Below, in pieces: positions 56,148 through 64,000 of a stretch of 64,000 nucleotides of DNA; position 1 is the first letter of the stretch, and every line of letters starts with the position of its first letter. The position numbers and the translations under genes are program-made. The stretch is taken from NCBI RefSeq assembly GCF_000722635.1, contig NZ_JOKH01000008.1, positions 1-64,000 on the forward strand, read 5' to 3'. Below the pieces are notes generated by a model, which saw only the letters and a list, made by a program, of their open reading frames with translations, was not told the origin of the DNA and made no database searches. Source of the stretch: Endozoicomonas numazuensis. GTDB taxonomy: Bacteria; Pseudomonadota; Gammaproteobacteria; Pseudomonadales; Endozoicomonadaceae.

Positions 56148-56692
56148 GGGTTCCTGACTATGGGTTTCAGAGGGTTTTTGTTATTCGGGGTTTTGTTAAG
56201 AGGCGTGTGACGTGTTCCTCTGAGATGTTCAGATATAAATAGAAGGCTATAGAACACAATGAAACAGCCTGCGACAGGGATGACGAAGTAAACCACTCCA
56301 ATGGGGATGTCGAGTCCCGGTGCCATTTGTCCTAGTGCCAACGTTCGCATGGCAAACAATAGTCCGCCAGACACCATAACCAGCAACGCAAACAGAGCAA
56401 CCGATGAGTGATAAAGCAGGTCAGCAAAGCGTTTTTTGTTTCCTTTCCATTGCCCACTAAACAGATTGATAGCGAGGTGTTTCTTTAAGCCTGTTGTGTA
56501 GGCGGCACCCAGCATAGCGACAGCGAGCATCAGGTGACGAGCCAATTCTTCAGTCCATGTACTGGGGGTGGTAAAAGGCAGAAATCGACTGATGGCTTGC
56601 CAGAGCACTGACAGTACTAATACGACCATGGCAGTAACAGTAAGAAAAGCAAGAAATCGATCAACAGGACGTTTGATTTTTTCGATATTCAT
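56144..56692 (-). CDS. TRAP transporter small permease (DctQ)
   Basis: 182 residues with four membrane segments. The segment STWTEELARHLMLAVAMLGA, then AYTTGLKKHLAINLF, is the family signature. It pairs with DctM; its stop overlaps that start. The C-terminus is basic and asparagine-rich (NKTPNNKNPLKPIVRNP), unusual but probably harmless. Confidence 0.9.
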   Translation of the reverse strand: MNIEKIKRPVDRFLAFLTVTAMVVLVLSVLWQAISRFLPFTTPSTWTEELARHLMLAVAMLGAAYTTGLKKHLAINLFSGQWKGNKKRFADLLYHSSVALFALLVMVSGGLLFAMRTLALGQMAPGLDIPIGVVYFVIPVAGCFIVFYSLLFISEHLRGTRHTPLNKTPNNKNPLKPIVRNP

Positions 56693-56725
56693 AAATAGCG
56701 AACCAGTGGATGTCGAGTGCCATTA

Positions 56726-57796
56726 TTATGGTTGGGTAGAGAACGTAGGTTGATTTGTCAAAGTGGGTCCGGGTATTGGAATCCCCTGAGCTTCTGACTG
56801 AATCTTTGCGAGCAATGTTGCCTGTCTGGGATGGCGGGTAAACTGCTGGTACAGAGGTTGAATGGCTTCCCGAAAAGGTTGCTTGTCGACCTTGATAAAC
56901 GTGACACCGGATTTTTTAGCGGTTTCCCGGGCTGCGTTCAATGTTTCGTTCCAGAGTGTCTTTTGATAGTTCTCTGAACGTTCTGCGGCTTCCCGAATCA
57001 TTTTTCTCTGTTCTTCGGTCAGCTTGTTTTTCCAGGTATGGGTCGAAATCATCAGATAGTCTGGAATGCTGCTGTGCTGATCTTCTGAAAAGAAACGGGC
57101 TACTTCATGGTGACGGGTATCGATATAGGAAGGTTCATTGTTCTCTGCCATATCCACCACACCCTGCTGCAGAGCTGTATAGGTTTCTCCAAATGGAATA
57201 GGGGTTGGCATTCCTCCCATCAGTTTGATCATTTCTATGGTGGTTGGGCTGGGCTGTACACGAACCTTCATCCCCTTGAGATCCTTGGGGCTGTGAATAG
57301 GTTTGCGAGCATAAAAACTTCGAAAGCGGGTCTCATAGGCAGCAATGGCAAACAGGCCTTTGTCGGTAGGTGATGTCATAATGGCCCTGCCTACAGGGCC
57401 ATAGACCACTCTGTTGAAATGTTCGGGGCTTTCAAATAAGTAGGGCAGGTTGAAGATAGCGAAGGTGTTATCGAACAGCTCTAGATCGCTGGCCGATCCT
57501 TTGGTCATATCAATGATGCCATGTTGCAGCATTTGCAGTGTATCTACAGCGTCTCCCATCTGTCCTCCAGGATAGATTCGGATTCTAAGTGTTCCTTGAG
57601 ACAGGGTATCCAGTTGTTGATCCATATAGATCAGTGCTTTGTGAACCATGTGTTTCTGGTTCAGGTTATGGGCGAGCTTGAGAGAGACGGTCTTGTCTGA
57701 CCAGGACAGCGAGGCTGAAGCGCAGAGGGTGAGACTGAATAATACTTTCAGATGCTTAGAGCCTATCGTACGAATCGAAGAGAGGAGTGTTCTCAA
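56726..57796 (-). CDS. TRAP transporter solute-binding protein (DctP)
   Basis: 356 residues. A signal peptide (VLFSLTLCASASLSWS) directs it to the periplasm. DctP motifs: LKLAHNLNQKHMVHKALIYM, LRIRIYPGGQMGDAVDTLQM, GMKVRVQPSPTTIEMIKLMG with the conserved Arg that binds the substrate carboxylate, and PFGETYTALQQGVVDMAENN. First gene of the seven-gene hexuronate operon; the promoter should be in 57797-57890. Confidence 0.93.
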   Translation of the reverse strand: MRTLLSSIRTIGSKHLKVLFSLTLCASASLSWSDKTVSLKLAHNLNQKHMVHKALIYMDQQLDTLSQGTLRIRIYPGGQMGDAVDTLQMLQHGIIDMTKGSASDLELFDNTFAIFNLPYLFESPEHFNRVVYGPVGRAIMTSPTDKGLFAIAAYETRFRSFYARKPIHSPKDLKGMKVRVQPSPTTIEMIKLMGGMPTPIPFGETYTALQQGVVDMAENNEPSYIDTRHHEVARFFSEDQHSSIPDYLMISTHTWKNKLTEEQRKMIREAAERSENYQKTLWNETLNAARETAKKSGVTFIKVDKQPFREAIQPLYQQFTRHPRQATLLAKIQSEAQGIPIPGPTLTNQPTFSTQP

Positions 57797-57894
57797 TTTA
57801 TGTTGCTCCTGAATGAGACATCTGGGCTACAGGGCAACACTAAAAGTAGTTAGGAATTGGAGATGTGACTGTAATTTTTGTTTTCCACGGACTT

Positions 57895-57925
57895 AAGGGC
57901 TGCTGGTGTCATGCCTGCAGCCCTT
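57895..57925 (-). terminator. Hairpin between the hexuronate operon and ygiW-like gene
   Basis: AAGGGCTGC / GCAGCCCTT 9-bp stem with a 13-base loop, 21 bp past the stop of the ygiW-like gene. The T-rich side (CTTTT) is on the plus strand; on the minus strand it is a stem without a good U-run. Confidence 0.65.
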
Positions 57926-57945
57926 CTTTTGGAATGAATGTCTGT

Positions 57946-58302
57946 TCAGATAATGGATATTTTCTCGACTTCAATTTCTGTGGTTTCGAAAGAGCCGGCT
58001 TCCACTTCTCCAGAAATCTTGACCTGAGTCTTTTCATTGATTGAGACATGAGGCAAATCTTCCGAATCAATTTCTACCTGAATACTGTCTTTGCCATCTG
58101 AGAACAGATAGGTTTCCTTGTCGATTTTCTTGGTCAGGTAACCGGTCAGTTCCACCTGCGTGTCATCAATCGGATTCTTATTGATAGACGCTACATCACT
58201 GATCTTAGGTGTACTGCCTGGACCGGTGTATTCAGCAAAAGCATTACCCGTGGTCAGTGCGATGGTAGATGCAGCAAGGAAAGCAGTCAGTGTTTTGTTC
58301 AT
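57946..58302 (-). CDS. YgiW/YdeI family periplasmic OB-fold protein
   Basis: 118 residues. Signal peptide ending AFA/EYTGPG (about residue 23), then the family start EYTGPGSTPKISDVASINKN and an OB-fold: DDTQVELTGYLTKKIDKETY, LFSDGKDSIQVEIDSEDLPH, KTQVKISGEVEAGSFETTEI, EVEKISII. Relatives (YgiW, YdeI, VisP) bind small ligands and protect against stress or antimicrobial peptides. Monocistronic. Confidence 0.9.
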   Translation of the reverse strand: MNKTLTAFLAASTIALTTGNAFAEYTGPGSTPKISDVASINKNPIDDTQVELTGYLTKKIDKETYLFSDGKDSIQVEIDSEDLPHVSINEKTQVKISGEVEAGSFETTEIEVEKISII

Positions 58303-58491
58303 GGGTTGTATCTCCGGTTTTCTTTCGCTGTGAGCATGTGTTTAAAAGATGGACATAGAATAATCAGAAGCAGATAACCGGAAGATGAGTGAAACATTAA
58401 ACTTTTTTCATTTAAGCGCTCGTGGTTTTTCGTGCGCTGTGAGCCGTGCTTTGGAGGTATACTTGCTCCATTTCCCAATACGGTTATCAGA

Positions 58492-59250
58492 ATGGAAAGA
58501 GTGGATCGTCTGCTGGTAGATCAGGACCTTGCTGCTTCACGTACCCAGGCTCAGAAGTATATTTCTGAAGGTAAAGTACAAGTGTTGCATTCCGGTAATT
58601 GGCAGACTGTAAAGAAGCCCAGCGAGAAGTTTGCCGGGGACGCAGAACTGAAAGTGGCTCTGGATGAGTCGGACCGGTTCGTTTCCCGTGGTGGACTGAA
58701 ACTGGCCGGGGCTTTGGAGAGAATCAGGCTTGATATCACGGGCATGACAGTGATTGATGTCGGTCAGTCGACAGGAGGCTTTACAGACTGTGCCTTGCAG
58801 TCAGGGGCAGCAAGAGTAGTTGGTATTGAAGTGGGTCATGATCAACTCGTTGAAAAACTGAGAAAAGATGAGCGAGTCATCTGTCTGGAAGGTGTCAATG
58901 CCAGAGAATTGAGTCCGACGTTGATCGAGAATACAGAAAACAGTGCCGGGTTCGATCTGGCGGTGATGGATGTTTCTTTTATTTCCCAGACCAAGATTAT
59001 TCCTTCATTAGCCCCTTTGATTAAAGAGGGTGGCTTTTTGATCAGTCTGGTAAAACCGCAGTTCGAAGTGGGGAAAGCGGGCTTGAGTAAAGGAGGCATT
59101 GTTCGGGATGACAGCCTCTATCCTGAAGTGGAGTCGTCCATTCGAAACTGTCTCGAAAAACAGGGTCTGAAAACAACAGACTATTTTGACAGTCCAATCA
59201 AAGGGGGCGATGGCAATCGGGAGTTTCTGATTATTGCCAGAAAGGCATAA
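58492..59250 (+). CDS. tlyA: TlyA-family rRNA 2'-O-methyltransferase
   Basis: 252 residues from ATG 58492 (MERVDRLLVDQDLAASRTQA). N-terminal S4 RNA-binding domain (to about residue 60), then an FtsJ-like methyltransferase: SRGGLKLAGALERIRLDITG, SAM-binding VIDVGQSTGGFTDCALQSGA, FDLAVMDVSFISQTKIIPSL, and SLVKPQFEVGKAGLSKGGIV. TlyA methylates 16S and 23S rRNA ribose positions and affects capreomycin sensitivity. The older name hemolysin A is misleading. The DVGQSTGG motif has Gln where Gly or Ala is common. Confidence 0.9.
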   Translation: MERVDRLLVDQDLAASRTQAQKYISEGKVQVLHSGNWQTVKKPSEKFAGDAELKVALDESDRFVSRGGLKLAGALERIRLDITGMTVIDVGQSTGGFTDCALQSGAARVVGIEVGHDQLVEKLRKDERVICLEGVNARELSPTLIENTENSAGFDLAVMDVSFISQTKIIPSLAPLIKEGGFLISLVKPQFEVGKAGLSKGGIVRDDSLYPEVESSIRNCLEKQGLKTTDYFDSPIKGGDGNREFLIIARKA

Positions 59251-59255
59251 TCATA

Positions 59256-59352
59256 CTTAGGAATAGTCCGGAAATAATTGCATTATTTGACCAACCCCCG
59301 TTCACCCTGAGCCTATTTTTATTCGAGAATTTATTTCGAGACAAATCCTTAA
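59256..59352 (+). repeat. MITE-like palindromic repeat, internally deleted copy
   Basis: Ends CTTAGGAATAGTCCGGAAAT and (reverse complement) CTTTAAGGATTTGTCTCGAA. The inside keeps only CCGTTCACCCTGAGCCT of the palindromic core. It lies between convergent tlyA and uxaA; the uxaA stop codon TAA (59351-59349) is formed inside the right terminal repeat. Confidence 0.8.
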
Positions 59353-60845
59353 AGTGTTACGCCATGCTTCCAGATGGCCAGCTCTCGAAAGCCCTGTTCT
59401 TCGTTTCGGGTTGGCTGGCCACTGACTACCCTGGCCAGCTGGTCTATGAGTTCATCACAGACTATTTCCAAAGACTTTTCTTCAGAGATCAGCTGACCGG
59501 CATCAAAGTCGATCCAGTGCTTTTTCTTTTTTGCCAGTTCGCTGTTCGTAGCCAGCTTGAAAGTAGGGACAAAACCACCATAAGGTGTTCCTCTGCCAGT
59601 GGTAAAGAGAACCATCTGACAACCTGCAGCAGCCAATGCGCTGGTGGCTATTGCATCATTACCAGGTGCATGAAGAAGGTTTAATCCCGTTGTGACTATA
59701 GATTCTCCGTACTTAACGACACCTGTCACCGGACTTAAGCCGGACTTCTGAGTGCAGCCGATGGATTTCTCTTCAAGGGTACTGATACCGCCCTGTTTGT
59801 TACCAGGCGATGGGTTTTCATAGATTGGCTGATTGTGGCTCAGGTAGTATTGCTTGAACTGATGGATCATGGCGACAATCTGATGAAAGACGGTTTCATT
59901 GACAGCTCTCGCCATCAGTTGCTCTTCCGCTCCAAACATTTCTGGTACTTCAGTTAATACAGTTGTGCCACCTAGAGTTGTCAGCCTGTCAGAGAGCATG
60001 CCCAGAAGAGGGTTGGCAGTGATACCAGAAAGCCCGTCACTGCCACCGCACTCAAGCCCAAAACGGATTTCGGACAGTTTGCCGGATACTCTTCGGTCTT
60101 TTCGCATATGCTCATAAAGCTCGTGTATAAGCTGCAGACCCTCCTCTATTTCATCTTCGGATTCCTGGCTGGATAGAAATCGGATGCGAGTCTGGTTGGC
60201 CTGATCAAAAGCTTTCTGAAATTCGCTGATCTGATTGTTTTCGCAGCCCAACCCGATGATTAAAACGCCGCCTGCATTGGGGTGCTGTGCCATGGTTTGC
60301 AGTAGCTTTCGGGTATCTTGGTGATCGTCCCCCAGCTGTGAGCAGCCAAATTGATGTGAAAATGCATAAACGCCATCGATATCGTTGCAGGGATGTATAG
60401 CCATAAACTGCTCAACCAGAGTTCTGGCAATTCCGTTTACGCATCCTACGGTTGGGATAATCCATAGCTCGTTTCTTATGCCTGCTGTGCCACTACCACG
60501 ACGGTATAGTTCTACGGCTCTGTCAGTGTTACCAGCAAATGAACTGTTTGATGCCAGCTTAGGTGAGTACTGGTAGGATACCTGATCCTTAAGGTGTGTC
60601 CTGATATTGTGACAATGCACCCAATCTCCTGCAGTGATGACTTCTGTCGTTTTTCCAATTGTGCTGCCATATTTGACGACCTGTGCATCTAGCGCAAGAT
60701 CTCTTAAAGCCACTTTGTGAAAGGCTGGGACATCCTGCTTCAGAGACAGTCTGTCGTTACCTTCAGTAATGAGAGTGCCTTTTTTAAGAGACTTCAGGCT
60801 TATCAGTACATTGTCGTTCGGGTGGATCTTTAACCAGGCTTTCAT
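59349..60845 (-). CDS. uxaA: Altronate dehydratase
   Basis: 498 residues, full length for UxaA. Converts D-altronate to 2-keto-3-deoxygluconate. N-terminal SAF domain (MKAWLKIHPNDNVLISLKSL), a second domain with ELWIIPTVGCVNGIARTLVE, FSHQFGCSQLGDDHQDTRKL, and the catalytic domain GLECGGSDGLSGITANPLLG, EVPEMFGAEEQLMARAVNET, and LLHAPGNDAIATSALAAAGC, FTTGRGTPYGGFVP. It stands alone, 2 kb upstream of the glucuronate operon on the same strand. UxaB is not in the window. Confidence 0.95.
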   Translation of the reverse strand: MKAWLKIHPNDNVLISLKSLKKGTLITEGNDRLSLKQDVPAFHKVALRDLALDAQVVKYGSTIGKTTEVITAGDWVHCHNIRTHLKDQVSYQYSPKLASNSSFAGNTDRAVELYRRGSGTAGIRNELWIIPTVGCVNGIARTLVEQFMAIHPCNDIDGVYAFSHQFGCSQLGDDHQDTRKLLQTMAQHPNAGGVLIIGLGCENNQISEFQKAFDQANQTRIRFLSSQESEDEIEEGLQLIHELYEHMRKDRRVSGKLSEIRFGLECGGSDGLSGITANPLLGMLSDRLTTLGGTTVLTEVPEMFGAEEQLMARAVNETVFHQIVAMIHQFKQYYLSHNQPIYENPSPGNKQGGISTLEEKSIGCTQKSGLSPVTGVVKYGESIVTTGLNLLHAPGNDAIATSALAAAGCQMVLFTTGRGTPYGGFVPTFKLATNSELAKKKKHWIDFDAGQLISEEKSLEIVCDELIDQLARVVSGQPTRNEEQGFRELAIWKHGVTL

Positions 60846-61065
60846 TTCAGACTCGTAAATATGGGTGGTAACACAGAGAAGATAGTGTGCTCACAATGAT
60901 CTGTTGGTTTAATCCGCTGAGAAAATCTTTGGCAGCTTTCGGATGGAACTGTCGTTTGTGTGGTATGAGAAAAGAGAATAAACAGAAAGCCATCTTGCTT
61001 AATGGTCTTCAGGAAAGATAAAGGAAACTGAGATAAACCTATACTGAGAATATTAGACATTTTTC
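60846..61065. other. Intergenic region upstream of uxaA
   Basis: No gene or convincing motif seen. It is the likely site of the uxaA promoter and of any hexuronate regulator operator; no clear long palindrome is visible. Confidence 0.4.
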
Positions 61066-61200
61066 ATGGAAGGCGATAAAGCCAGAAAGCATTCGTCGAA
61101 AAGTACTATTTCGGGCGATGAAACTACGCTGAAAAAGAAACAATCGACCAAGAAAAAAACTTCTGCTTTAGGGCCCGAGCTTCCAGGTGGTAACCGGTAG
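61066..61200 (+). CDS. Possible small lysine-rich protein, 44 residues
   Basis: ATG 61066 to TAG 61200: MEGDKARKHSSKSTISGDET, TLKKKQSTKKKTSALGPELP, GGNR. Strongly basic, no hydrophobic segment. No good ribosome site (TTAGACATTTTTC precedes). The last 33 bp overlap, tail to tail, the 3' end of the next minus-strand gene. It could be a real small nucleic-acid-binding protein or chance; I cannot decide. Confidence 0.25.
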   Translation: MEGDKARKHSSKSTISGDETTLKKKQSTKKKTSALGPELPGGNR

Positions 61201-61563
61201 TTGGTAGTGGTCAACTACTTGCTGTAAGCGGTCCCAATGCGCCTGATCAGATGACTTTTTTAAAATTAAGACAATACCTGCCTGTTTTTTCGTCAGCATC
61301 GCATAATCAAGAGACTGGCCTATAGCTTCTGGCCATTTATTCGCAAAATCCATTTCAATGGCATGGCTATCGGTAACGCAATCAACTCTTCTTCCATCAT
61401 TTAGTCGTTCTTCAACTTTCCCATTGTTACCTTCGCACCAGACTTTCTGATACCAGAATTCGGGTTCAGCCGCTTTAGCTGAGCCAAAAAGCAGAGCGAA
61501 GGTAAGATACAAGAAAGGTGGAAGTAGCGTGATGGCCATGATCACAATCCTTTGAGTCAACAC
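61168..61563 (-). CDS. Secreted protein with a possible PD-(D/E)XK nuclease-like fold
   Basis: 131 residues with an N-terminal signal or membrane segment ending AKA/AEPEF (about residue 31); ATG 61539 (MAITLLPPF) is an alternative start. The mature part has EFWYQKVWCEGNNGKVEERL, NDGRRVDCVTDSHAIEMDFA, NKWPEAIGQSLDYAMLTKKQ, AGIVLILKK. Spaced acidic residues (E51, D61, E70, D72), K76 and a QxxxY pair resemble the restriction-endonuclease-like fold, though in a short exported protein. Related small proteins occur in other gammaproteobacteria; their role is unknown to me. Confidence 0.6.
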   Translation of the reverse strand: MLTQRIVIMAITLLPPFLYLTFALLFGSAKAAEPEFWYQKVWCEGNNGKVEERLNDGRRVDCVTDSHAIEMDFANKWPEAIGQSLDYAMLTKKQAGIVLILKKSSDQAHWDRLQQVVDHYQLPVTTWKLGP

Positions 61564-61599
61564 TTAAACGCTACCTCCCACAGGTATGGGATGCAATGA

Positions 61600-61863
61600 T
61601 TACTTGATGCCCCGGGCCTTTAACAAAGCGGCCTTGAAATCGGGCTCTGCATCTTTCTCTATGCCAGGAATCATGGCATCGCTCTTTTCGCCTTTCATTT
61701 TCAGGTGATAAATCAGGGTGTCATCAGTCAGGGAGCTCAGATCCCCTTTGTGACCCGCTTCTTCAGCCAGTTTCTGAAGAACTTCAACCAGATTCAGATG
61801 GGCATCTTTATTCCATTCAGGTCCAAGAAGCTCAAACAGTTCGTTAATTTTGTGACAGCTCAT
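61600..61863 (-). CDS. yihD: YihD family protein (DUF1040)
   Basis: 87 residues, matching E. coli YihD along its whole length: MSCHKINELFELLGPEWNKD, LNLVEVLQKLAEEAGHKGDL, LTDDTLIYHLKMKGEKSDAM, IPGIEKDAEPDFKAALLKAR. Cytoplasmic, function unknown. It lies 77 bp downstream of glpX on the same strand. Confidence 0.9.
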   Translation of the reverse strand: MSCHKINELFELLGPEWNKDAHLNLVEVLQKLAEEAGHKGDLSSLTDDTLIYHLKMKGEKSDAMIPGIEKDAEPDFKAALLKARGIK

Positions 61864-61940
61864 AGTGACTACAGCTATTAATGAGGGAGAGGGGGAGCCA
61901 TCACTCGTGCAGATAATGGCTCAGGAAAAGGCAGGCAATC

Positions 61941-62951
61941 TTAAAGAATGACGCCTTTGATATCGTCGTCTTTACGGTCCAGATAATGGATAGACTTGAT
62001 ACGACGGATGGTACGGGACTTGCCCCGAATCACCAGAGTTTCTGTTTCAGCGATATTACCCTTGCGGGAAATACCTTCCAGCAGGTCGCCTTTGGTGATT
62101 CCGGTGGCCGAGAACACTACGTTATCAGAGCTGGCCATGTCATTCAGACGTAACAGAGTGCCTGGCTCAATACCCATTTCTTTACAGCGACTGCGCTCAA
62201 TTTCGCCCGCTGCCTTGTTTTCCGGGGAATCGCCCTTGGCTTCATCGCGTGTGAGCAGGCGACCCTGCATATCACCTCCCAGAGCACGGATAACCGCTGC
62301 TGAAATAACACCTTCAGGCGCGCCGCCAATGCAGTACATCATGTCTACTTCGCTGTCAGGCATGCAGGCGAGGATCGATGCCGCTACGTCTCCATCAGGA
62401 ATCGCGAACACCTTGACGCCCATTCTCTGCATCATTTCTATAGCGCTGTCGTGACGCGGTTTGGCCAGGGTGATAACCGTCAGGCTTTCAATGGATTTAT
62501 GCAGAGCCTTGGCAACGTTATGTATGTTTTCTTTCAGGCCTAGATTGAGGTCAATGGCATTTTTTGCACCAGGACCTGTGACCAGCTTTTCCATATACAT
62601 ATCGGGCGCTTTCAGGAAAGAACCTTTTTCACCTGCAGCCAGCACTGCAACAGCATTATTCTGACCCATAGCGGTCATACGGGTGCCTTCAATGGGGTCA
62701 ACCGCTATATCAACGCTCTCTCCCTGACCTTTACCCACTTTTTCTCCGATATAGAGCATAGGGGCATCATCGATTTCGCCTTCACCAATGACTATCTCGC
62801 CGTCCATCTCAACTTTATTGAGCATGGCTCTCATAGCTTCAACAGCTGCGCCATCAGCCGCATTCTTATCGCCCCTGCCAAGCCACTTATAGCCAGCCAG
62901 AGCTGCCGCTTCAGTCACACGTGAGAATTCAATCGCCAATTCGCGTTTCAT
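61941..62951 (-). CDS. glpX: Fructose-1,6-bisphosphatase class II
   Basis: 336 residues. Dephosphorylates fructose-1,6-bisphosphate in gluconeogenesis. Signatures: MKRELAIEFSRVTEAAALAG, GEGEIDDAPMLYIGEKVGKG, the metal site VDIAVDPIEGTRMTAMGQNN, DVAASILACMPDSEVDMMYC, IGGAPEGVISAAVIRALGGD, and FSATGITKGDLLEGISRKGN. Length and motifs are normal. The enzyme would be needed for growth on acetate (acs) or on hexuronates. Own promoter upstream; yihD may be co-transcribed. Confidence 0.95.
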   Translation of the reverse strand: MKRELAIEFSRVTEAAALAGYKWLGRGDKNAADGAAVEAMRAMLNKVEMDGEIVIGEGEIDDAPMLYIGEKVGKGQGESVDIAVDPIEGTRMTAMGQNNAVAVLAAGEKGSFLKAPDMYMEKLVTGPGAKNAIDLNLGLKENIHNVAKALHKSIESLTVITLAKPRHDSAIEMMQRMGVKVFAIPDGDVAASILACMPDSEVDMMYCIGGAPEGVISAAVIRALGGDMQGRLLTRDEAKGDSPENKAAGEIERSRCKEMGIEPGTLLRLNDMASSDNVVFSATGITKGDLLEGISRKGNIAETETLVIRGKSRTIRRIKSIHYLDRKDDDIKGVIL

Positions 62952-63203
62952 GGTAATCCTGATGGTGATCTAGGGTATCGCGGGACTTTAGCATAACTCG
63001 GCTATCTGGGGTGACATGCAATAATGAAGAAACTTTATAATATGATTACAAACTTTCGAAAATTCTTTCAAGCGTCGCTGCAGCCCCTGTAACTTCGTTT
63101 ATTTTCATAGTAATATGCGATTACTGCTATGAAGAACTGTACAAAAGTCCAGCTTTTCCATCCTACGATCTCTTCCCTTATACGATTTGTGTTATCCACA
63201 GGC

Positions 63204-63232
63204 TTGACGCCATTTCCTGCATTCCGTAAAAT
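63204..63232 (+). promoter_or_regulatory. Sigma-70 promoter of the rpsL-rpsG (str) operon
   Basis: TTGACG (63204-63209), 17-base spacer, TAAAAT (63227-63232), about 150 bp before rpsL. Near-consensus, and consistent with the str operon having its own start now that it is separated from rpoC. Confidence 0.75.
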
Positions 63233-63278
63233 TTCGCGGCTTTATATTGCCCCGAGCTGTATTTGCAAGGGCAGGTGG

Positions 63279-63306
63279 ATGCCGGTTTTTACGCCGGCTT
63301 TTGCCG
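63279..63306 (+). terminator. Leader hairpin upstream of rpsL (possible attenuator)
   Basis: GCCGG-TTTTTA-CGCCGGC stem followed by TTTTGCC, between the promoter and rpsL. It looks like a short intrinsic terminator in the leader. Confidence 0.5.
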
Positions 63307-63382
63307 TTGAAGCAAAGAATTGTCTGTGCACTCCTCTGACGCAGATGATTCTAATTTACTTAGAAACGACTGGAGTTCGCCA

Positions 63383-63757
63383 ATGGCAACAATTAACCAG
63401 CTGGTTCGCAAGCCTCGTAAGCGTAAGGTCAAAAAGACCGACGTTCCTGCGCTGCAGGCCTGCCCACAGCGTCGCGGTGTGTGCACCCGTGTATACACCA
63501 CTACCCCTAAGAAGCCTAACTCTGCGCTGCGTAAAGTATGTCGTGTGCGTTTGACTAACGGCTTTGAAGTGACTTCCTACATCGGTGGTGAAGGTCACAA
63601 CCTGCAAGAACACAGTGTTGTTCTGATCCGTGGCGGTCGTGTAAAAGACTTGCCAGGTGTTCGTTATCACACCGTTCGCGGTAGCCTGGATACTCAGGGT
63701 GTTAACGACCGTAAGCAGGGCCGTTCCAAGTACGGTACCAAGAAGCCTAAGTCCTGA
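63383..63757 (+). CDS. rpsL: 30S ribosomal protein S12
   Basis: 124 residues from ATG 63383 behind GGAG; the frame is open further upstream but only [20 protein letters not shown] matches S12. [31 protein letters not shown] and [20 protein letters not shown] are all conserved. The decoding-centre lysines in [12 protein letters not shown] are wild type, so streptomycin sensitivity is expected. First gene of the str operon. Confidence 0.98.
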   Translation: MATINQLVRKPRKRKVKKTDVPALQACPQRRGVCTRVYTTTPKKPNSALRKVCRVRLTNGFEVTSYIGGEGHNLQEHSVVLIRGGRVKDLPGVRYHTVRGSLDTQGVNDRKQGRSKYGTKKPKS

Positions 63758-63910
63758 TCGACTCTTTGTCAGGACAGGGTTTCTCAAGCTGGTGGCCTGA
63801 GGTCGCCAGAAAAAGCGGGTGTTATTCCCGAAAGAATTCAACAGTAGGTTGATAAGAGTAAGGTCGGAATTATTTCCGAGCTGCCTGAAGACCGAATAGA
63901 GGGCTTATCA

Positions 63911-64000
63911 ATGCCAAGAAGACGCGTAGTCGCCAAGCGCGAAGTACTGCCAGATCCTAAGTTTCATAACAAAACTCTGGCTAAATTCATCAACCATGTA
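63911..64000 (+). CDS. rpsG: 30S ribosomal protein S7, 5' part
   Basis: ATG 63911 begins [20 protein letters not shown], then [10 protein letters not shown] to the window edge, matching the N-terminus of S7, which nucleates the 30S head. Second gene of the str operon, 153 bp after rpsL; cut by the window end after 30 codons. Confidence 0.96.
   Translation, partial: MPRRRVVAKREVLPDPKFHNKTLAKFINHV

Noticed and set aside
58432-58491. Longer TlyA N-terminus from position 58432
   Set aside because: The extra 20 residues (MRCEPCFGGILAPFPNTVIR) do not resemble TlyA; the S4 domain starts at MERVDRLL.

Overview
The window looks like chromosome from a marine gammaproteobacterium of the Oceanospirillales type, most like Endozoicomonas. 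That is an inference from gene content: the tRNA-secE-nusG-rplKAJL-rpoBC block, LapDG, thiC with a TPP riboswitch, a TRAP-fed hexuronate pathway, many MITE-like repeats, and one very large effector-like protein. No alignment could be run.

Layout. 1-1218: wreck of an IS607-type element (tnpA and tnpB both broken) inside a truncated D-2-hydroxyacid dehydrogenase gene. 1285-9128: housekeeping genes (lrgAB, acs, yaiI, an NSS transporter, yciH, a YfbR-like nucleotidase, a DUF2333 gene), punctuated by copies of a roughly 150-bp palindromic MITE. 9312-10070: two small unknown genes, the second frameshifted. 10079-12708: lapD-lapG, c-di-GMP control of adhesin release. 12966-16232: a CAU tRNA whose 3' end is duplicated at 16167, bracketing 3.15 kb of decayed prophage (small membrane genes, a toxin-antitoxin pair, a terminase small subunit and a 161-bp MITE). 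16423-18997: a BadF/NAGK-like ATPase with a signal peptide, a phosphodiesterase fragment and an HD hydrolase. 19051-21145: an ERIC-like element, TPP riboswitch and thiC. 21269-26809: a 1846-residue multidomain protein with helical repeats, a papain-like Cys-His-Asp centre and a C-terminal HAD domain. It is the most novel gene here. 26820-30257: a HisC-like aminotransferase, a broken secreted-protein gene and an IS1380-family element.

30369-46051 is the translation/transcription core: birA-coaX, a SPOR protein, tRNA-Tyr-Gly-Thr-Trp, secE-nusG, rplKA, rplJL and rpoBC. tufB, often found between tRNA-Thr and tRNA-Trp, is absent. rpsL-rpsG, which commonly follow rpoC, appear only at 63383, after 17 kb of other genes: nhaA, a choice-of-anchor-I lipoprotein, the operon dctPQM-uxaC-uxuB-uxuA-kdgK, ygiW-like, tlyA, uxaA, a small nuclease-fold candidate, yihD and glpX.

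How the genes work together: the TRAP importer and UxaC-UxuB-UxuA-KdgK should take glucuronate to 2-keto-3-deoxy-6-phosphogluconate. UxaA adds the altronate step of the galacturonate branch. The aldolase, tagaturonate reductase and regulator are not in the window.
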